Shown: positions 48,433 to 57,391, numbered from the stretch's first letter. The stretch is 64,000 nucleotides of DNA from Arthrobacter sp. H16F315 (GCF_024124825.1 NZ_JAMXSS010000002.1:3410001-3474000); one strand, 5' to 3'. Notes: generated from the sequence alone by a model not told the origin. Numbers and translations are program-made.

Positions 48433-49829
48433 ACCATCGCCAGTACCATCGCCGGATCGGTGAGAATAGTCCCGAGATCCTGCAGGAAACGCGAACCCTG
48501 CTCGCCGTCGACCAGCCGGTGGTCGAAAGAAAGACTCAGTGTCATCACTTGGCGCAGCGCGACGTCATCCCGGTACTCCCAGGGCATCTTCCGCACCGCA
48601 CCGAGCGCCAGAATTGCTGCCTCTCCCGGGTTCAGGATGGGAGTACCGGAGTCGATGCCAAAGACACCAATATTCGTGATGGACATCGTCCCCCCGGACA
48701 GGTTGGCCGGACTCGTTTTGCCGGACCGCGCCGTGTCCGTCAGCTCCGTCAACGCGGCGGAAAGCTCCAGCAGGGACATCCGGTCGGCATCCTTGATGTT
48801 CGGCACTGTCAGTCCGCGCGGGGTAGCTGCCGCGATGCCCAGGTTCACGTAGTTGTACTGGACGATCTCCTGGTTCGCTTCGTCCCAGCGGGTGTTGAGC
48901 GTCGGGTGGTTCTTCAGTGCGATGAGCACGGCCTTGGACACCAGGGTCAGCGGAGTGAGCTTGTAGCCGGCAAACGCCCGGCTGGCCTTGAGCTTCGCCA
49001 GCAGTTCCATGGTCGGGGTGACGTCGATGGTCAGGAACTCCGTGACGTGCGGCGCGGTGAACGCGCTGGAGACCATCGCGGCGGCAGTGAACTTGCGCAC
49101 GCCCTTGATCGGCGTCCGGGTTTCCCGCTCACCCCGGCCCGGGACCACGTCCTGCTCGGACGCCCCGGCCAGGCCACGGCCCGCCACCGGCAAGTCCCCG
49201 CCGCCGGCGAAGTTGCGGACATCATCGCGGGTGATCAGCCCAAACTCCCCGGTGCCGGTGACCGCAGCGAGATCAACGCCGAGATCCCTGGCCAGCTTGC
49301 GCACCGGCGGTGTGGACCGTGGGCGTTCGGCGGAGTCCGAAGCGGCAGGCCGGGTCTCGACGGGTTGGTCCACCGGCAGCACCGGCACGGCCGGGACCGG
49401 TTCGAGGACCGGGGCGGACCGGACGTGCTGGACGGCGGCTGAGGCAACCGGGGCGGCGAAGTTCCGGGCGCGGCGCGCCGGCCGGCCCGAGGCTTCCAGG
49501 ACGGCGCCGTAACCGACGAGATTCGGTTCGCGCGCGGCAGGTGCGGTTGCCCCGTCGGCGGCTGCCTCGCCGGCGTCGGCCTCCACTTCGAAGGAAACGA
49601 TCGCTTTGCCCACCTCGACGACGGTGCCGGGCTGTTCGTGCAGCACGGTGATAACGCCGGCGAACGGCGAGGGGAGCTCGACGACGGCCTTGGCAGTTTC
49701 CACTTCCGCGATGATCTGGTTGAGCGCGACGGTATCTCCCACCGCGACTCTCCACGCGACGATTTCCGATTCGGTCAGACCTTCACCGAGGTCCGGGAGC
49801 CTGAATTCCTTGATCATGGTGGCGCTCAT
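48429..49829 (-). CDS. bkdC: 2-oxoacid dehydrogenase E2, branched-chain type
   Basis: This is the dihydrolipoamide acyltransferase core of the complex, 466 residues. The lipoyl lysine is in EVETAKAVVELPSPFAG, the E1-binding domain is around RKLARDLGVDLAAVTGTGEF, and the catalytic FDHRLVDGEQGSRFL lies at the C-terminus. One lipoyl domain is present. It overlaps the E1 beta gene as ATGA and is last in the operon. The specificity is inferred from E1 and the neighbouring leucine genes. Confidence 0.93.
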   Translation of the reverse strand: MSATMIKEFRLPDLGEGLTESEIVAWRVAVGDTVALNQIIAEVETAKAVVELPSPFAGVITVLHEQPGTVVEVGKAIVSFEVEADAGEAAADGATAPAAREPNLVGYGAVLEASGRPARRARNFAAPVASAAVQHVRSAPVLEPVPAVPVLPVDQPVETRPAASDSAERPRSTPPVRKLARDLGVDLAAVTGTGEFGLITRDDVRNFAGGGDLPVAGRGLAGASEQDVVPGRGERETRTPIKGVRKFTAAAMVSSAFTAPHVTEFLTIDVTPTMELLAKLKASRAFAGYKLTPLTLVSKAVLIALKNHPTLNTRWDEANQEIVQYNYVNLGIAAATPRGLTVPNIKDADRMSLLELSAALTELTDTARSGKTSPANLSGGTMSITNIGVFGIDSGTPILNPGEAAILALGAVRKMPWEYRDDVALRQVMTLSLSFDHRLVDGEQGSRFLQDLGTILTDPAMVLAMV

Positions 49830-50836
49830 CCTTCCAGTCCGCTCAGGGAGTTGTGGCGGCCCAGGGCACGGTCGACGCCGTCCAGGATGCGGTCCAGTCC
49901 CGGGAGATGGTGCATTTCAAGCTTTGAGGACGGGTAGGGGACGTCGAAGCCGGTTACCCGGACCGGGGCGGCCTCGAGATGGTAGAAACAGCGTTCGGTG
50001 ATGCCCGCGGCGACTTCGGCGCCGATTCCGCCGGTCTGGGACGCTTCGTGGGTGATAACGAGCCGGCCGGTCTTCCGGACCGAGGCCTCCAGGGTTGCGA
50101 AGTCCAGCGGGGCCAGTGAGCGCAGGTCGATGACCTCGATCGAAATACCCTCGTCCGCCGCGGCGAGGGCGGCGTCTTTGGCAGTCTTGACCAGCGGGCC
50201 GTAGGCCACGAGGGTGACGTCTGTGCCCACGGTGACCACCCGGGCCTTTTCCATCGGCAACGCGGCAGCGGGCTCCAGGTTTTCGTCCACCTCGCCCTTG
50301 TCGTGGTAACGCCGTTTGGGCTCGAAGTACAACACTGGATCATCCGAGGCGATGGCCTGCTGGATCATCGTGTAGGCGTCCTGCGGGTTGGACACGGAGA
50401 TCACACGCAGGCCCGAGGTGTGCGTGAAATAGGCCTCGGGTGATTCGGAATGGTGTTCCGGGGACCCGATGCCGCCGCCGAACGGCACCCTGATGGTAAT
50501 GGGCATCTTCACCGCACCCTGGGTGCGGTAGTGCATCTTGGCGACCTGGCTGACGATCTGGTCGAACGCCGGGTAGATAAAACCGTCGAACTGGATTTCC
50601 ACCACCGGGCGGTACCCGCGGTAGGCCAGGCCTACGGCTGTGCCCATAATGCCGGACTCGGCCAGCGGGGTGTCCACAACACGGTGCGTGCCGAAATCCT
50701 TCTGCAGCCCGTCGGTGACGCGGAAGACACCGCCGAGGGCGCCGATGTCCTCGCCCATGAGGATCACCTTGGGATCATTCTCGAGGGACTTGCGCAGGCC
50801 CGAATTGATGGCTCGGGCAAAGGTCATCTGCGTCAT
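49826..50836 (-). CDS. bkdB: 2-oxoacid dehydrogenase E1, beta subunit
   Basis: The 336-residue beta subunit binds thiamine diphosphate at the E1 heterotetramer interface. MGEDIGALGGVFRVTDGL, YPAFDQIVSQVAKMHYRTQG and RVPFGGGIGSPEHHSESPEA are typical of branched-chain E1 beta. Its ATG overlaps the alpha-subunit stop by one base (TGATG), so expression is coupled. Confidence 0.95.
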   Translation of the reverse strand: MTQMTFARAINSGLRKSLENDPKVILMGEDIGALGGVFRVTDGLQKDFGTHRVVDTPLAESGIMGTAVGLAYRGYRPVVEIQFDGFIYPAFDQIVSQVAKMHYRTQGAVKMPITIRVPFGGGIGSPEHHSESPEAYFTHTSGLRVISVSNPQDAYTMIQQAIASDDPVLYFEPKRRYHDKGEVDENLEPAAALPMEKARVVTVGTDVTLVAYGPLVKTAKDAALAAADEGISIEVIDLRSLAPLDFATLEASVRKTGRLVITHEASQTGGIGAEVAAGITERCFYHLEAAPVRVTGFDVPYPSSKLEMHHLPGLDRILDGVDRALGRHNSLSGLEG

Positions 50837-51960
50837 CAGCGTGCACCTTCTTCAGAAGCGGCCTCTGCGGGATCGCCGAAGGAAGCCAGGTAACGGGAAT
50901 AGTGGTCCTGCTGGCGCTCCAGCGGGGAATGCGGGGTGCTGTAGACGTGTTTGAAGATGTCCATCGGCGCCGGCTCCGGCATGTTGATGGTCCCGGACCG
51001 CAGCGCTTTGGCCACCGCATCCGCCTTGGCGGCGACGGCGGTTTCACGTTCCGCGGTGAGCAGTCCCTTGCGGTCAAGCAGTGACTTCAACCGGGCGATC
51101 GGGTCCTTCGCGGCCCAGTCCTCGAGTTCGTTGGCGTCCCGGTACTTGGTGGGGTCATCGGCCGTGGTATGCGGACCCATCCGGTAGGTGACGGCCTCGA
51201 TGAAGGTAGGACCGCCGCCGCGGCGCGCCCGGTCGGTGGCGATCCGGGTTGCCGCCATCACGGCCAGGACGTCGTTGCCGTCTACCCGCATGCTGGGGAT
51301 GCCGAACCCTGCAGCACGGTCCGCGATCTGGATGTGGGACTGCAGCCGGACCGGCTCGGAAATGGCCCAGTGGTTGTTCTGGCAGAAGAAGATCACCGGG
51401 GACTGGAAGCTGGCGGCAAACACCAGGGCCTCGTTGACGTCACCCTCACTCGTGGCACCGTCACCGAAGTACGCCACGGCGACTGAATCGGCGCCGTCGT
51501 TCTGGATTCCCATCGCGTAGCCGGTGGCGTGCAGGGTCTGGGCGCCGATGATGATCTGCTGGGTTGCGACGTTGACTGTGTAGGGGTCCCAGCCCGCTAG
51601 CGCGTTGCCCCGCCAGGCCTTGACAATGTCCTCCGGGTTGACGCCCCGGCAATAGGCGACGCCGTTGTCGCGATAGCTGGGGAAGACGAAGTCGTCGTCG
51701 CGGAGGGCACGGGCAGAGCCGATCTGGGACGCTTCCTGGCCCAGCAGCGGGGGCCACAGGGCCAGCTCGCCCTGGCGCTGCAGGGCGGTTGCCTCGGTGT
51801 CGATCCGGCGGATCACCACCATGTCCTCGTAGAGCGACCCGAGCTGCTCGTCACTGACGTCCTGGACCCAGGGGTCGAACTCCGGATGGCTGACGCGTTC
51901 ACCCCCGGGGGGTGATGAGCTGGAGGAGGTCCCCGCCCGAGCGCCTGTTTGATTCTGCAC
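50836..51960 (-). CDS. bkdA: 2-oxoacid dehydrogenase E1, alpha subunit
   Basis: The 374-residue alpha subunit carries the thiamine diphosphate motif GDGATSEGDVNEALVFAA ending in NN. The phosphorylation-loop region MGPHTTADDPTKYRD is also present. GTG at 51960 is the chosen start; the frame continues upstream to 52383, but those codons look non-coding and would cross the Lrp gene. A perfect TGTGA-N6-TCACA site lies about 150 bp upstream. This is the first gene of bkdABC. Confidence 0.93.
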   Translation of the reverse strand: MQNQTGARAGTSSSSSPPGGERVSHPEFDPWVQDVSDEQLGSLYEDMVVIRRIDTEATALQRQGELALWPPLLGQEASQIGSARALRDDDFVFPSYRDNGVAYCRGVNPEDIVKAWRGNALAGWDPYTVNVATQQIIIGAQTLHATGYAMGIQNDGADSVAVAYFGDGATSEGDVNEALVFAASFQSPVIFFCQNNHWAISEPVRLQSHIQIADRAAGFGIPSMRVDGNDVLAVMAATRIATDRARRGGGPTFIEAVTYRMGPHTTADDPTKYRDANELEDWAAKDPIARLKSLLDRKGLLTAERETAVAAKADAVAKALRSGTINMPEPAPMDIFKHVYSTPHSPLERQQDHYSRYLASFGDPAEAASEEGAR

Positions 51961-52107
51961 TGTTTCCGGGGCCACCGGCGGAAATGCCGCCCTTGCCCGC
52001 GTCGTCGGTAAACACAGTTTTCCGCACCTTCTGACGTCGTCTGACCGGAACTTTCGGGACTCGTGATCCCGGTGTGCGCCAGCCGCCCGGGCGCCGTTGC
52101 CCCGGAT

Positions 52108-52129
52108 AGTTGTGACCCTACTCACAACT
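52108..52129. promoter_or_regulatory. Crp/GlxR-type binding site in the bkd-lrp divergent region
   Basis: AGTTGTGA-CCCTAC-TCACAACT is a perfect 8-bp inverted repeat containing the exact Crp/GlxR consensus TGTGA-N6-TCACA. It lies between bkdA (start 51960) and lrp (52211), centred about 92 bp before the lrp start. It could serve either promoter. An Lrp site is an alternative reading, but the consensus match favours a cAMP-receptor-type protein. Confidence 0.8.
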
Positions 52130-52170
52130 CTCATTGGGTACAACCGGCTGCACGTTAATTGAGCATTCTG

Positions 52171-52202
52171 CACTGCCGGGCCGCAGTGGACCGTGCTAAT
52201 CT
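52171..52202 (+). promoter_or_regulatory. lrp promoter with inverted repeat
   Basis: CACTGC-N6-GCAGTG (52171-52188) is a perfect inverted repeat just before a TAATCT -10 box (52197-52202) that ends eight bases before the lrp ATG. It could be an autoregulatory Lrp site. No Shine-Dalgarno sequence lies between box and ATG. Confidence 0.5.
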
Positions 52203-52210
52203 TGCGCACT

Positions 52211-52684
52211 ATGCAACCCTTGGATGGCACCGACACCCGCCTGCTTTCTGCCCTGGCGCGGGACCCCCGCAGGACCGTGGTTGCGCTGGCACAGAAGCTG
52301 GGTCTCTCACGGAATACCGTGCAGGCCCGGATGGCCCAGCTGGAGAAAAAACACGTATTCCTCTCCTTTGAGCGCCGCATCAATCCGGCCTCGCTGGGCT
52401 ACCCCCTGATGGCATTCATTTCGGTGCACGTCCAGCAGCAGAAGCTCGGCCAGCTGGCGGTGGAATTGGCTGACATCCCGGAGATCCTGGAGGGCTTCGG
52501 CCTCACCGGATCGGCCGACCTGCTGCTGCGGGTCGTGGCGCTCGATGCCGAGGATCTGTTCCGGATCAACGGAAAGATCCTGGCTTGCGGCGGTGTGGAC
52601 CGGACGGACACCGCGCTGGCCATGAGCGAGATGATCCCGTTCCGGATCCAGCCGCTGCTGGAACGCGGCTCAGCCGACGGCTGA
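52211..52684 (+). CDS. Lrp/AsnC-family transcriptional regulator
   Basis: The 157-residue protein has the AsnC helix-turn-helix (DGTDTRLLSALARDPRRTVV, LAQKLGLSRNTVQARMAQLE) and the RAM effector domain (LMAFISVHVQQQKLGQLAVE, then GSADLLLRVVALDAEDLF). Divergent from bkdABC, it is probably their amino-acid-responsive regulator, like BkdR of other bacteria. ATG at 52211 sits eight bases behind a -10 box, so the mRNA is likely leaderless. Confidence 0.92.
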   Translation: MQPLDGTDTRLLSALARDPRRTVVALAQKLGLSRNTVQARMAQLEKKHVFLSFERRINPASLGYPLMAFISVHVQQQKLGQLAVELADIPEILEGFGLTGSADLLLRVVALDAEDLFRINGKILACGGVDRTDTALAMSEMIPFRIQPLLERGSADG

Positions 52685-52741
52685 CATTTCCGACGCCGGG
52701 TTCCCGCCCGGAACGCCGCCGGCTTGGCACGATCACACAGG

Positions 52742-52774
52742 AAGAGCCCCCGTGCGGATGGCACGGGGGCTCTT
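52742..52774. terminator. Bidirectional terminator between lrp and the symporter gene
   Basis: A perfect 14-bp stem (AAGAGCCCCCGTGC and complement) with a 5-base loop lies between two convergent genes. The arms begin and end in AAGAG/CTCTT, so it can work in both directions. Confidence 0.85.
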
Positions 52775-52813
52775 GGCCTTGCCGGCCGGCGACGTTCCGC
52801 CGGCTGTTGATGA

Positions 52814-54430
52814 CTAGTGGTCGGTGGCCTTTTCGGCGCCCACCCCGGTGAGGGAGCGGACTTCCATTTCGGCCTGCTTGGTGGTGTCTTCCAGATTCTT
52901 GTCCAGCACCGAACCGATCCAGCCCAGGATAAACGCGAGCGGGATGGAGACGATGCCTGGGTTGCTGAGCGGGAAGATCGCGAAGTTGGCGCCCGGGATC
53001 ATGGACGTCTTGGCACCCGAGACCACCGGGGACAGCGCGATCAGGATGATCGCCGAGCCCAGGCCGCCGTACATGCTCCAGATGGCGCCTTGGGTGGTGA
53101 ACTTGCGCCAGAACAGCGAGTACACGATGGTGGGCAGGTTGGCCGAGGCAGCCACCGCGAAGGCGAGGGCCACAAGGAATGCGACATTCTGGCCGTTGGC
53201 GAAAATGCCGCCGGCGATGGCCAGCAGGCCGATGACCACCACGGTGCGGCGGGCGACCTTGACTTCGGTGTCGGCGTCGGCTTTGCCCTTGGCAATGACG
53301 CTGGCGTAGATGTCGTGCGCGAACGATGCCGCCGCGGTGATTGTCAGCCCGGCGACGACGGCCAGGATGGTGGCGAAGGCCACCGCGGAGATAAAGCCGA
53401 GCAGCAGCGGTCCACCCAGGTGGAATGCCAGCAGCGGTGCTGCCGAGTTGACCCCGCCGGGGGCGGACTTGATCGTGTCAGCGCCCACGAGCGCAGCGGC
53501 GCCGTAGCCCAGGACCAGGGTGAACAGGTAGAACACGCCGATCAGCCCGATGGACCAGACCACGGACTTGCGGGCTTCCTTGGCGGTGGGAACCGTGTAG
53601 AAACGCATCAGCACGTGGGGCAGGGCCGCGGTACCAAGCACCAGGGCCAGGCCCAGGGACATAAAGTCGAGCTTGGAGGTCTCGGACTTGCCGTACTGCA
53701 GGCCCGGGTTGAGCATGTTCGGGTTGCCCGAGGTTTCCACCGCTCCACCGAGCAGGTCGGAGAGGTTGAAACCGTAGATGGCGAGGACCCAGAAGGTCAT
53801 CACGGCGGCACCTGCGATCAGGAGCATGGCCTTGATGATCTGGACCCAGGTGGTGCCCTTCATACCGCCGATCAGTACGTACATGATCATCAGGGCGCCG
53901 ACGACGATGATCACCAGGGCCTGTCCGCCCCAGTCGCTGATGCCCAGCAGCAGGGAAATCAGGCTGCCCGCTCCGGCCATTTGTGCGAGGAGGTAAAAGA
54001 AGCAGACGGCGAGGGTGGAGATGGCTGCCGCAATCCGCACCGGGCGCTGCTTGAGCCGGAAGGAGAGCACATCGGCCATGGTGAACTTGCCGGTGTTGCG
54101 CAGCAGCTCAGCGACGAGCAGCAGCGCGACGAGCCACGCGACGAGGAAACCGATGGAGTACATAAAACCGTCATAGCCGTTGATGGCAATGGCCCCGGTG
54201 ATGCCCAGGAAGGAAGCCGCCGAGAGGTAGTCGCCGGCGATGGCGGTGCCGTTCTGCGGGCCGGTGAAGGACCGTCCGGCCGCGTAGTAGTCTGCGGCCG
54301 TTTTGTTATTGCGGCTGGCCTTGATCACGATCACCATGGTGATTGCCACAAACACCGCGAAGATGCCCATGTTGAGCAGGGTGGTGTCCTTGAGATCCGC
54401 AACGTTGACTGCGGGAACCATAAGCGTCAT
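52814..54430 (-). CDS. Sodium:solute symporter, cation/acetate (ActP/MctC) type
   Basis: The 538-residue permease has about 13 spans. The family motif GDYLSAASFLGITGAIA near residue 70, KGTTWVQIIKAMLLIAG, LPHVLMRFYTVPTAKEAR and the late SANLPTIVYSLFWRKF mark the acetate/monocarboxylate symporters. It overlaps the upstream DUF485 gene as ATGA, a standard ActP partner. Substrates are likely acetate, pyruvate or propionate. Confidence 0.92.
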   Translation of the reverse strand: MTLMVPAVNVADLKDTTLLNMGIFAVFVAITMVIVIKASRNNKTAADYYAAGRSFTGPQNGTAIAGDYLSAASFLGITGAIAINGYDGFMYSIGFLVAWLVALLLVAELLRNTGKFTMADVLSFRLKQRPVRIAAAISTLAVCFFYLLAQMAGAGSLISLLLGISDWGGQALVIIVVGALMIMYVLIGGMKGTTWVQIIKAMLLIAGAAVMTFWVLAIYGFNLSDLLGGAVETSGNPNMLNPGLQYGKSETSKLDFMSLGLALVLGTAALPHVLMRFYTVPTAKEARKSVVWSIGLIGVFYLFTLVLGYGAAALVGADTIKSAPGGVNSAAPLLAFHLGGPLLLGFISAVAFATILAVVAGLTITAAASFAHDIYASVIAKGKADADTEVKVARRTVVVIGLLAIAGGIFANGQNVAFLVALAFAVAASANLPTIVYSLFWRKFTTQGAIWSMYGGLGSAIILIALSPVVSGAKTSMIPGANFAIFPLSNPGIVSIPLAFILGWIGSVLDKNLEDTTKQAEMEVRSLTGVGAEKATDH

Positions 54431-54807
54431 TTTGTTACTCCGGTGATCTGGTTGCCGTTTTTATCGAATTCGTGGCCTTCGATTTCGTGGCGGATTTCTG
54501 CGGCGATCGGGTCGAGCCGGCGGTTTGAGTAACTGACGTACCAGCCGGTGATAGCGAAGGTGGTCACGAACTGCGCCAGCCCCATGACCAGGCCAACGTT
54601 GATGTTGCCCCATAGCTTGATGGACATAAACCCTGCCGCGTAGTCGGCCAGCAGGACGTAGGCGAAGTACCAGAGCAGGAAAGCAATGGCCATCGGAAAG
54701 ACAAAGCTGCGGTGACGTTTGCGCAGTTCCTGGAACCGCTCGGTCGACTGGACTTCCTTGAAGTCCACGGCCGCCGCGGCGTCCGTATTTTGGGCTTCGT
54801 GACCCAT
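54427..54807 (-). CDS. DUF485 small membrane protein, symporter partner
   Basis: The 126-residue protein has two spans (VFPMAIAFLLWYFAYVLLAD and NVGLVMGLAQFVTTFAITGW) with FQELRKRHRSFVFPM before the first and YVSYSNRRLDPIAAEIR after the second, typical of DUF485 (YjcH-like). It probably assists the neighbouring symporter. ATG follows GAGGAGGAACG. Confidence 0.9.
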   Translation of the reverse strand: MGHEAQNTDAAAAVDFKEVQSTERFQELRKRHRSFVFPMAIAFLLWYFAYVLLADYAAGFMSIKLWGNINVGLVMGLAQFVTTFAITGWYVSYSNRRLDPIAAEIRHEIEGHEFDKNGNQITGVTK

Positions 54808-54878
54808 CGTTCCTCCTCATTGAGAGATTTGAGTCCACACCGGCTGCCCTGGCCTGCTCCGAACAGCCCTCCGGCCAA

Positions 54879-54894
54879 TGTGACTGCAATCACT
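54879..54894. promoter_or_regulatory. Crp/GlxR-type site in the symporter/kinase divergent region
   Basis: TGTGA-CTGCAA-TCACT matches the TGTGA-N6-TCACA consensus at nine of ten fixed positions. It lies 72 bp before the DUF485-symporter start and about 143 bp before the histidine kinase start. Catabolite-type control of acetate or pyruvate uptake would be sensible. Confidence 0.65.
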
Positions 54895-55036
54895 GTCTCC
54901 CGTGACGTGCCTAACATGCCAGAACCGTAGTACCGTGCGTCGCTCAACGGTCGGGATGCTGCGCTCAGCGGTGCCGGCAGGACCGTCGGGAGCCTCACCT
55001 GCCCCTGCCCGTCCTGCGCCGCGATACGCTGGGCCC

Positions 55037-56254
55037 ATGCCCGACTCTCCGCTGTTCATCACCGCCGCCATCGCCGTGATCGCGGCGGCGATCGCCGTCG
55101 TCGTCGCCGTCGGATTAAAGGTGCTCCGCTCCTTCCGGGAGCTTGGCACCGACGCGGAGCGGGCCACCTACAAGACGCTGCATACGGCGTCGCGCGCCGG
55201 CCAGCACCTGCGGACGGGGCTTAACCCTGCCGGTGCTGCGAAGGCGAGCCGGCAGCTGCGCAACCTGCTGGGCTGCGACGCGCTGGCGATCACCGACGCT
55301 GCCGGCGTGCTCGCGTGGGACGGTGCCGGCGAGGAGCTTGAGCCGCTGCTGATGGAGCTGGCGTCCGGGGTGCTCGCCGGCGGCCACACCGCTGTGATAC
55401 CGGCGGGTGAACTGCAGGAACTTGCACAAAACAAGGGCTCCGTGAGCACCCGGCCGGAGGTGGAACGCGCCGCGGTGATTGCCCCGATCAAGGCCGGGGC
55501 CCGGGTAGTGGGCGTCGTGGCCGCTTTTGCCCCGGCGGCCGGCGCAGGGCTGGTCCGGGCCACCAGCGAAGTAGCCGACTGGGTGGCCACGCAGGTGGAG
55601 CTGGCCGAACTCGACGCCTCCCGCACGCTCCTGATGGAGGCAGAGGTGCGGGCACTCCGGGCCCAGATCAGCCCGCACTTCATCTACAACTCGCTGAACG
55701 CGATCGCTTCGTTTATCAACACCGACCCGGTCCGGGCCCGTGAACTGGTGGTGGAGTTCGCAGATTTCACCCGCTACTCCTTCCGCCGGCATGGTGACTT
55801 CACCACCCTCGCCGAGGAACTGCGCTGCATCGACCGTTACCTGCTGCTGGAGCGGGCCCGGTTCGGCGACCGCGTCCAGGTGAGCCTCCGGATCGCCCCC
55901 GAAGTGCTCAGCACCGTCATCCCCTTCCTGAGCCTGCAGCCGCTGGTGGAAAACGCCGTCCGGCACGGTCTCGAAGCCAAGGAGGGCCCCGGCCACATCG
56001 CCATCACGGCGCACGACTCCGGCGCCTTCGCCGAGGTGACCATCGAGGACGACGGCGTGGGCATGGATCCGGACCAGCTGCGGACTATGCTCGCCGGGCA
56101 CGGCGAGGGAGACCATGTTGGGCTGCGCAACGTTGACGCCCGGCTGCGGCAGGTTTACGGCGACGACTACGGGCTGGTCATCGACACGGCGCCCGGGGAA
56201 GGCACCTTGATCACGATGCGCGTGCCTAAATCCCAGCCTCGCCACGACGCCTGA
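55037..56254 (+). CDS. LytS-type sensor histidine kinase
   Basis: The 405-residue kinase has a single N-terminal span (FITAAIAVIAAAIAVVVAVG), a GAF-like sensor region (about 65-190) and the His_kinase domain RAQISPHFIYNSLNAI, with the phospho-accepting His near residue 214. The ATPase domain has ENAVRHGLEAK, EDDGVGMD and GLRNVDARL. Lacking the multi-span LytS sensor, it probably senses a cytosolic or membrane-proximal signal. TACGCT lies six bases before ATG. It is transcribed with the LytTR regulator. Confidence 0.9.
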   Translation: MPDSPLFITAAIAVIAAAIAVVVAVGLKVLRSFRELGTDAERATYKTLHTASRAGQHLRTGLNPAGAAKASRQLRNLLGCDALAITDAAGVLAWDGAGEELEPLLMELASGVLAGGHTAVIPAGELQELAQNKGSVSTRPEVERAAVIAPIKAGARVVGVVAAFAPAAGAGLVRATSEVADWVATQVELAELDASRTLLMEAEVRALRAQISPHFIYNSLNAIASFINTDPVRARELVVEFADFTRYSFRRHGDFTTLAEELRCIDRYLLLERARFGDRVQVSLRIAPEVLSTVIPFLSLQPLVENAVRHGLEAKEGPGHIAITAHDSGAFAEVTIEDDGVGMDPDQLRTMLAGHGEGDHVGLRNVDARLRQVYGDDYGLVIDTAPGEGTLITMRVPKSQPRHDA

Positions 56255-56290
56255 CCGGGACCCAAATGCCGTCGGCAGTAGTCTTGAGCC

Positions 56291-57010
56291 ATGATTAACG
56301 TCCTCGTCGCCGACGACGAGTTGCCCGCCGTTGAGGAACTTGCCTTCCTGCTCGGCCGGGATGACCGAATCGGCGCTATCTTCCGGGCTTCCTCCGGTGC
56401 CCAGGCTCTGCGCGCCCTCGAGGCCGAGGAGGTCGACGCCGTCTTCCTCGACATCCACATGCCCGCGGTCTCCGGCCTGGATATCGCCCGCGTCATCGCC
56501 CGCAGCAGCAAGCCTCCCGCGATCGTTTTTGTCACGGCCGACGAGGACTGCGCGCTGGAAGCGTTCGAGTTGGCCGCCGTCGACTATCTGCTCAAACCCG
56601 TCCGGGCCGAGCGGCTGGCGAAGTCGATAGGCAGGATCAGCGAGTTGCTCAAGGACGGCGCACCGCGGCCGGAAATGATCACCGTTGACCTCGGCGGCAC
56701 CACCAAGATGATCCGCCGCGAAGACGTCACCTATGTCCAGGCCCAGGGAGACTACGCCAGGCTGCATACCACCGACGCAAGCTACCTCATCCGGGTACCG
56801 CTGGCCGACCTGGAACAGCAGTGGGCCGAAGCCGGGTACCTGCGCATCCACCGTTCCTACCTCATCGCGCTCAAGCATGTCAGCCACATGAAGCTCGCGG
56901 CCGCCCGGCCGAGCGTCACCGTCGCGGGGGCCGAACTGCCCATCAGCAGGCGACATCTGCCCGCGGTGCGGGAAAAACTTGAGGCGACCCGAATCCGTCC
57001 CCAGTCATGA
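56291..57010 (+). CDS. LytTR-family response regulator
   Basis: The 239-residue regulator has a receiver domain (VLVADDELPAVEELAFLLGR, phospho-Asp in FLDIHMP near residue 54, and FVTADED, LLKPVR) and a C-terminal LytTR DNA-binding domain (about 125-230, with VQAQGDYARLHTTDASYLIR and FLRIHRSYLI-like YLRIHRSYLIAL). TAGTCT (56279-56284) lies six bases before ATG, so it may have its own leaderless promoter besides read-through from the kinase. Confidence 0.93.
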   Translation: MINVLVADDELPAVEELAFLLGRDDRIGAIFRASSGAQALRALEAEEVDAVFLDIHMPAVSGLDIARVIARSSKPPAIVFVTADEDCALEAFELAAVDYLLKPVRAERLAKSIGRISELLKDGAPRPEMITVDLGGTTKMIRREDVTYVQAQGDYARLHTTDASYLIRVPLADLEQQWAEAGYLRIHRSYLIALKHVSHMKLAAARPSVTVAGAELPISRRHLPAVREKLEATRIRPQS

Positions 57011-57384
57011 CCCGGGTCCGAGTCACAGCGCCCCGCAACACCACACCCGGCGCCGGCTTACCGCCGGCTGCACTGCCGGGCGCCGATTCGCGCGACGCCG
57101 CGGAGGAATCCGATGCTGGGCAAGTTTTTGTCCGTTCGCTGATCCGCTCGCAGTTGCGGCTTGCGGTGGTGGTGGCCGCAGGCTTCCTGCTGATCCTGGT
57201 TGCATTCCCGCTGATGCTGGGTCTGGTCCCCGGCCTCGCTGACTCAACGATCCTGGGCCTGCCCTTCGACTGGGTGCTGCTCGGCGCCGGGATTTATCCG
57301 GTCATCGGGCTCAGCGCCTGGCTGTATGTCCGGACGGCGGCCAGGAACGAGGCCCGCTACCGGGATCTCGTCGGAGACAAGTGA
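57007..57384 (+). CDS. Small two-span membrane protein, symporter partner
   Basis: The 125-residue protein has a disordered N-terminus and two spans (LRLAVVVAAGFLLILVAFPL and FDWVLLGAGIYPVIGLSAWL), ending EARYRDLVGDK. Placement and topology match small DUF485-like subunits encoded before sodium:solute symporters, but the sequence is diverged from the first DUF485 protein. Its ATG overlaps the response-regulator stop as ATGA. Confidence 0.75.
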   Translation: MTRVRVTAPRNTTPGAGLPPAALPGADSRDAAEESDAGQVFVRSLIRSQLRLAVVVAAGFLLILVAFPLMLGLVPGLADSTILGLPFDWVLLGAGIYPVIGLSAWLYVRTAARNEARYRDLVGDK

Positions 57385-57391
57385 GGCGCCC

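Noticed and set aside
51961..52383. N-terminal extension of the E1 alpha subunit
   Set aside because: It would overlap the lrp gene and both operator-like repeats, and it has no protein-like sequence.
55115..56956. 613-codon open frame antisense to the two-component genes
   Set aside because: Same reason: the kinase and regulator have clear motifs on the plus strand.
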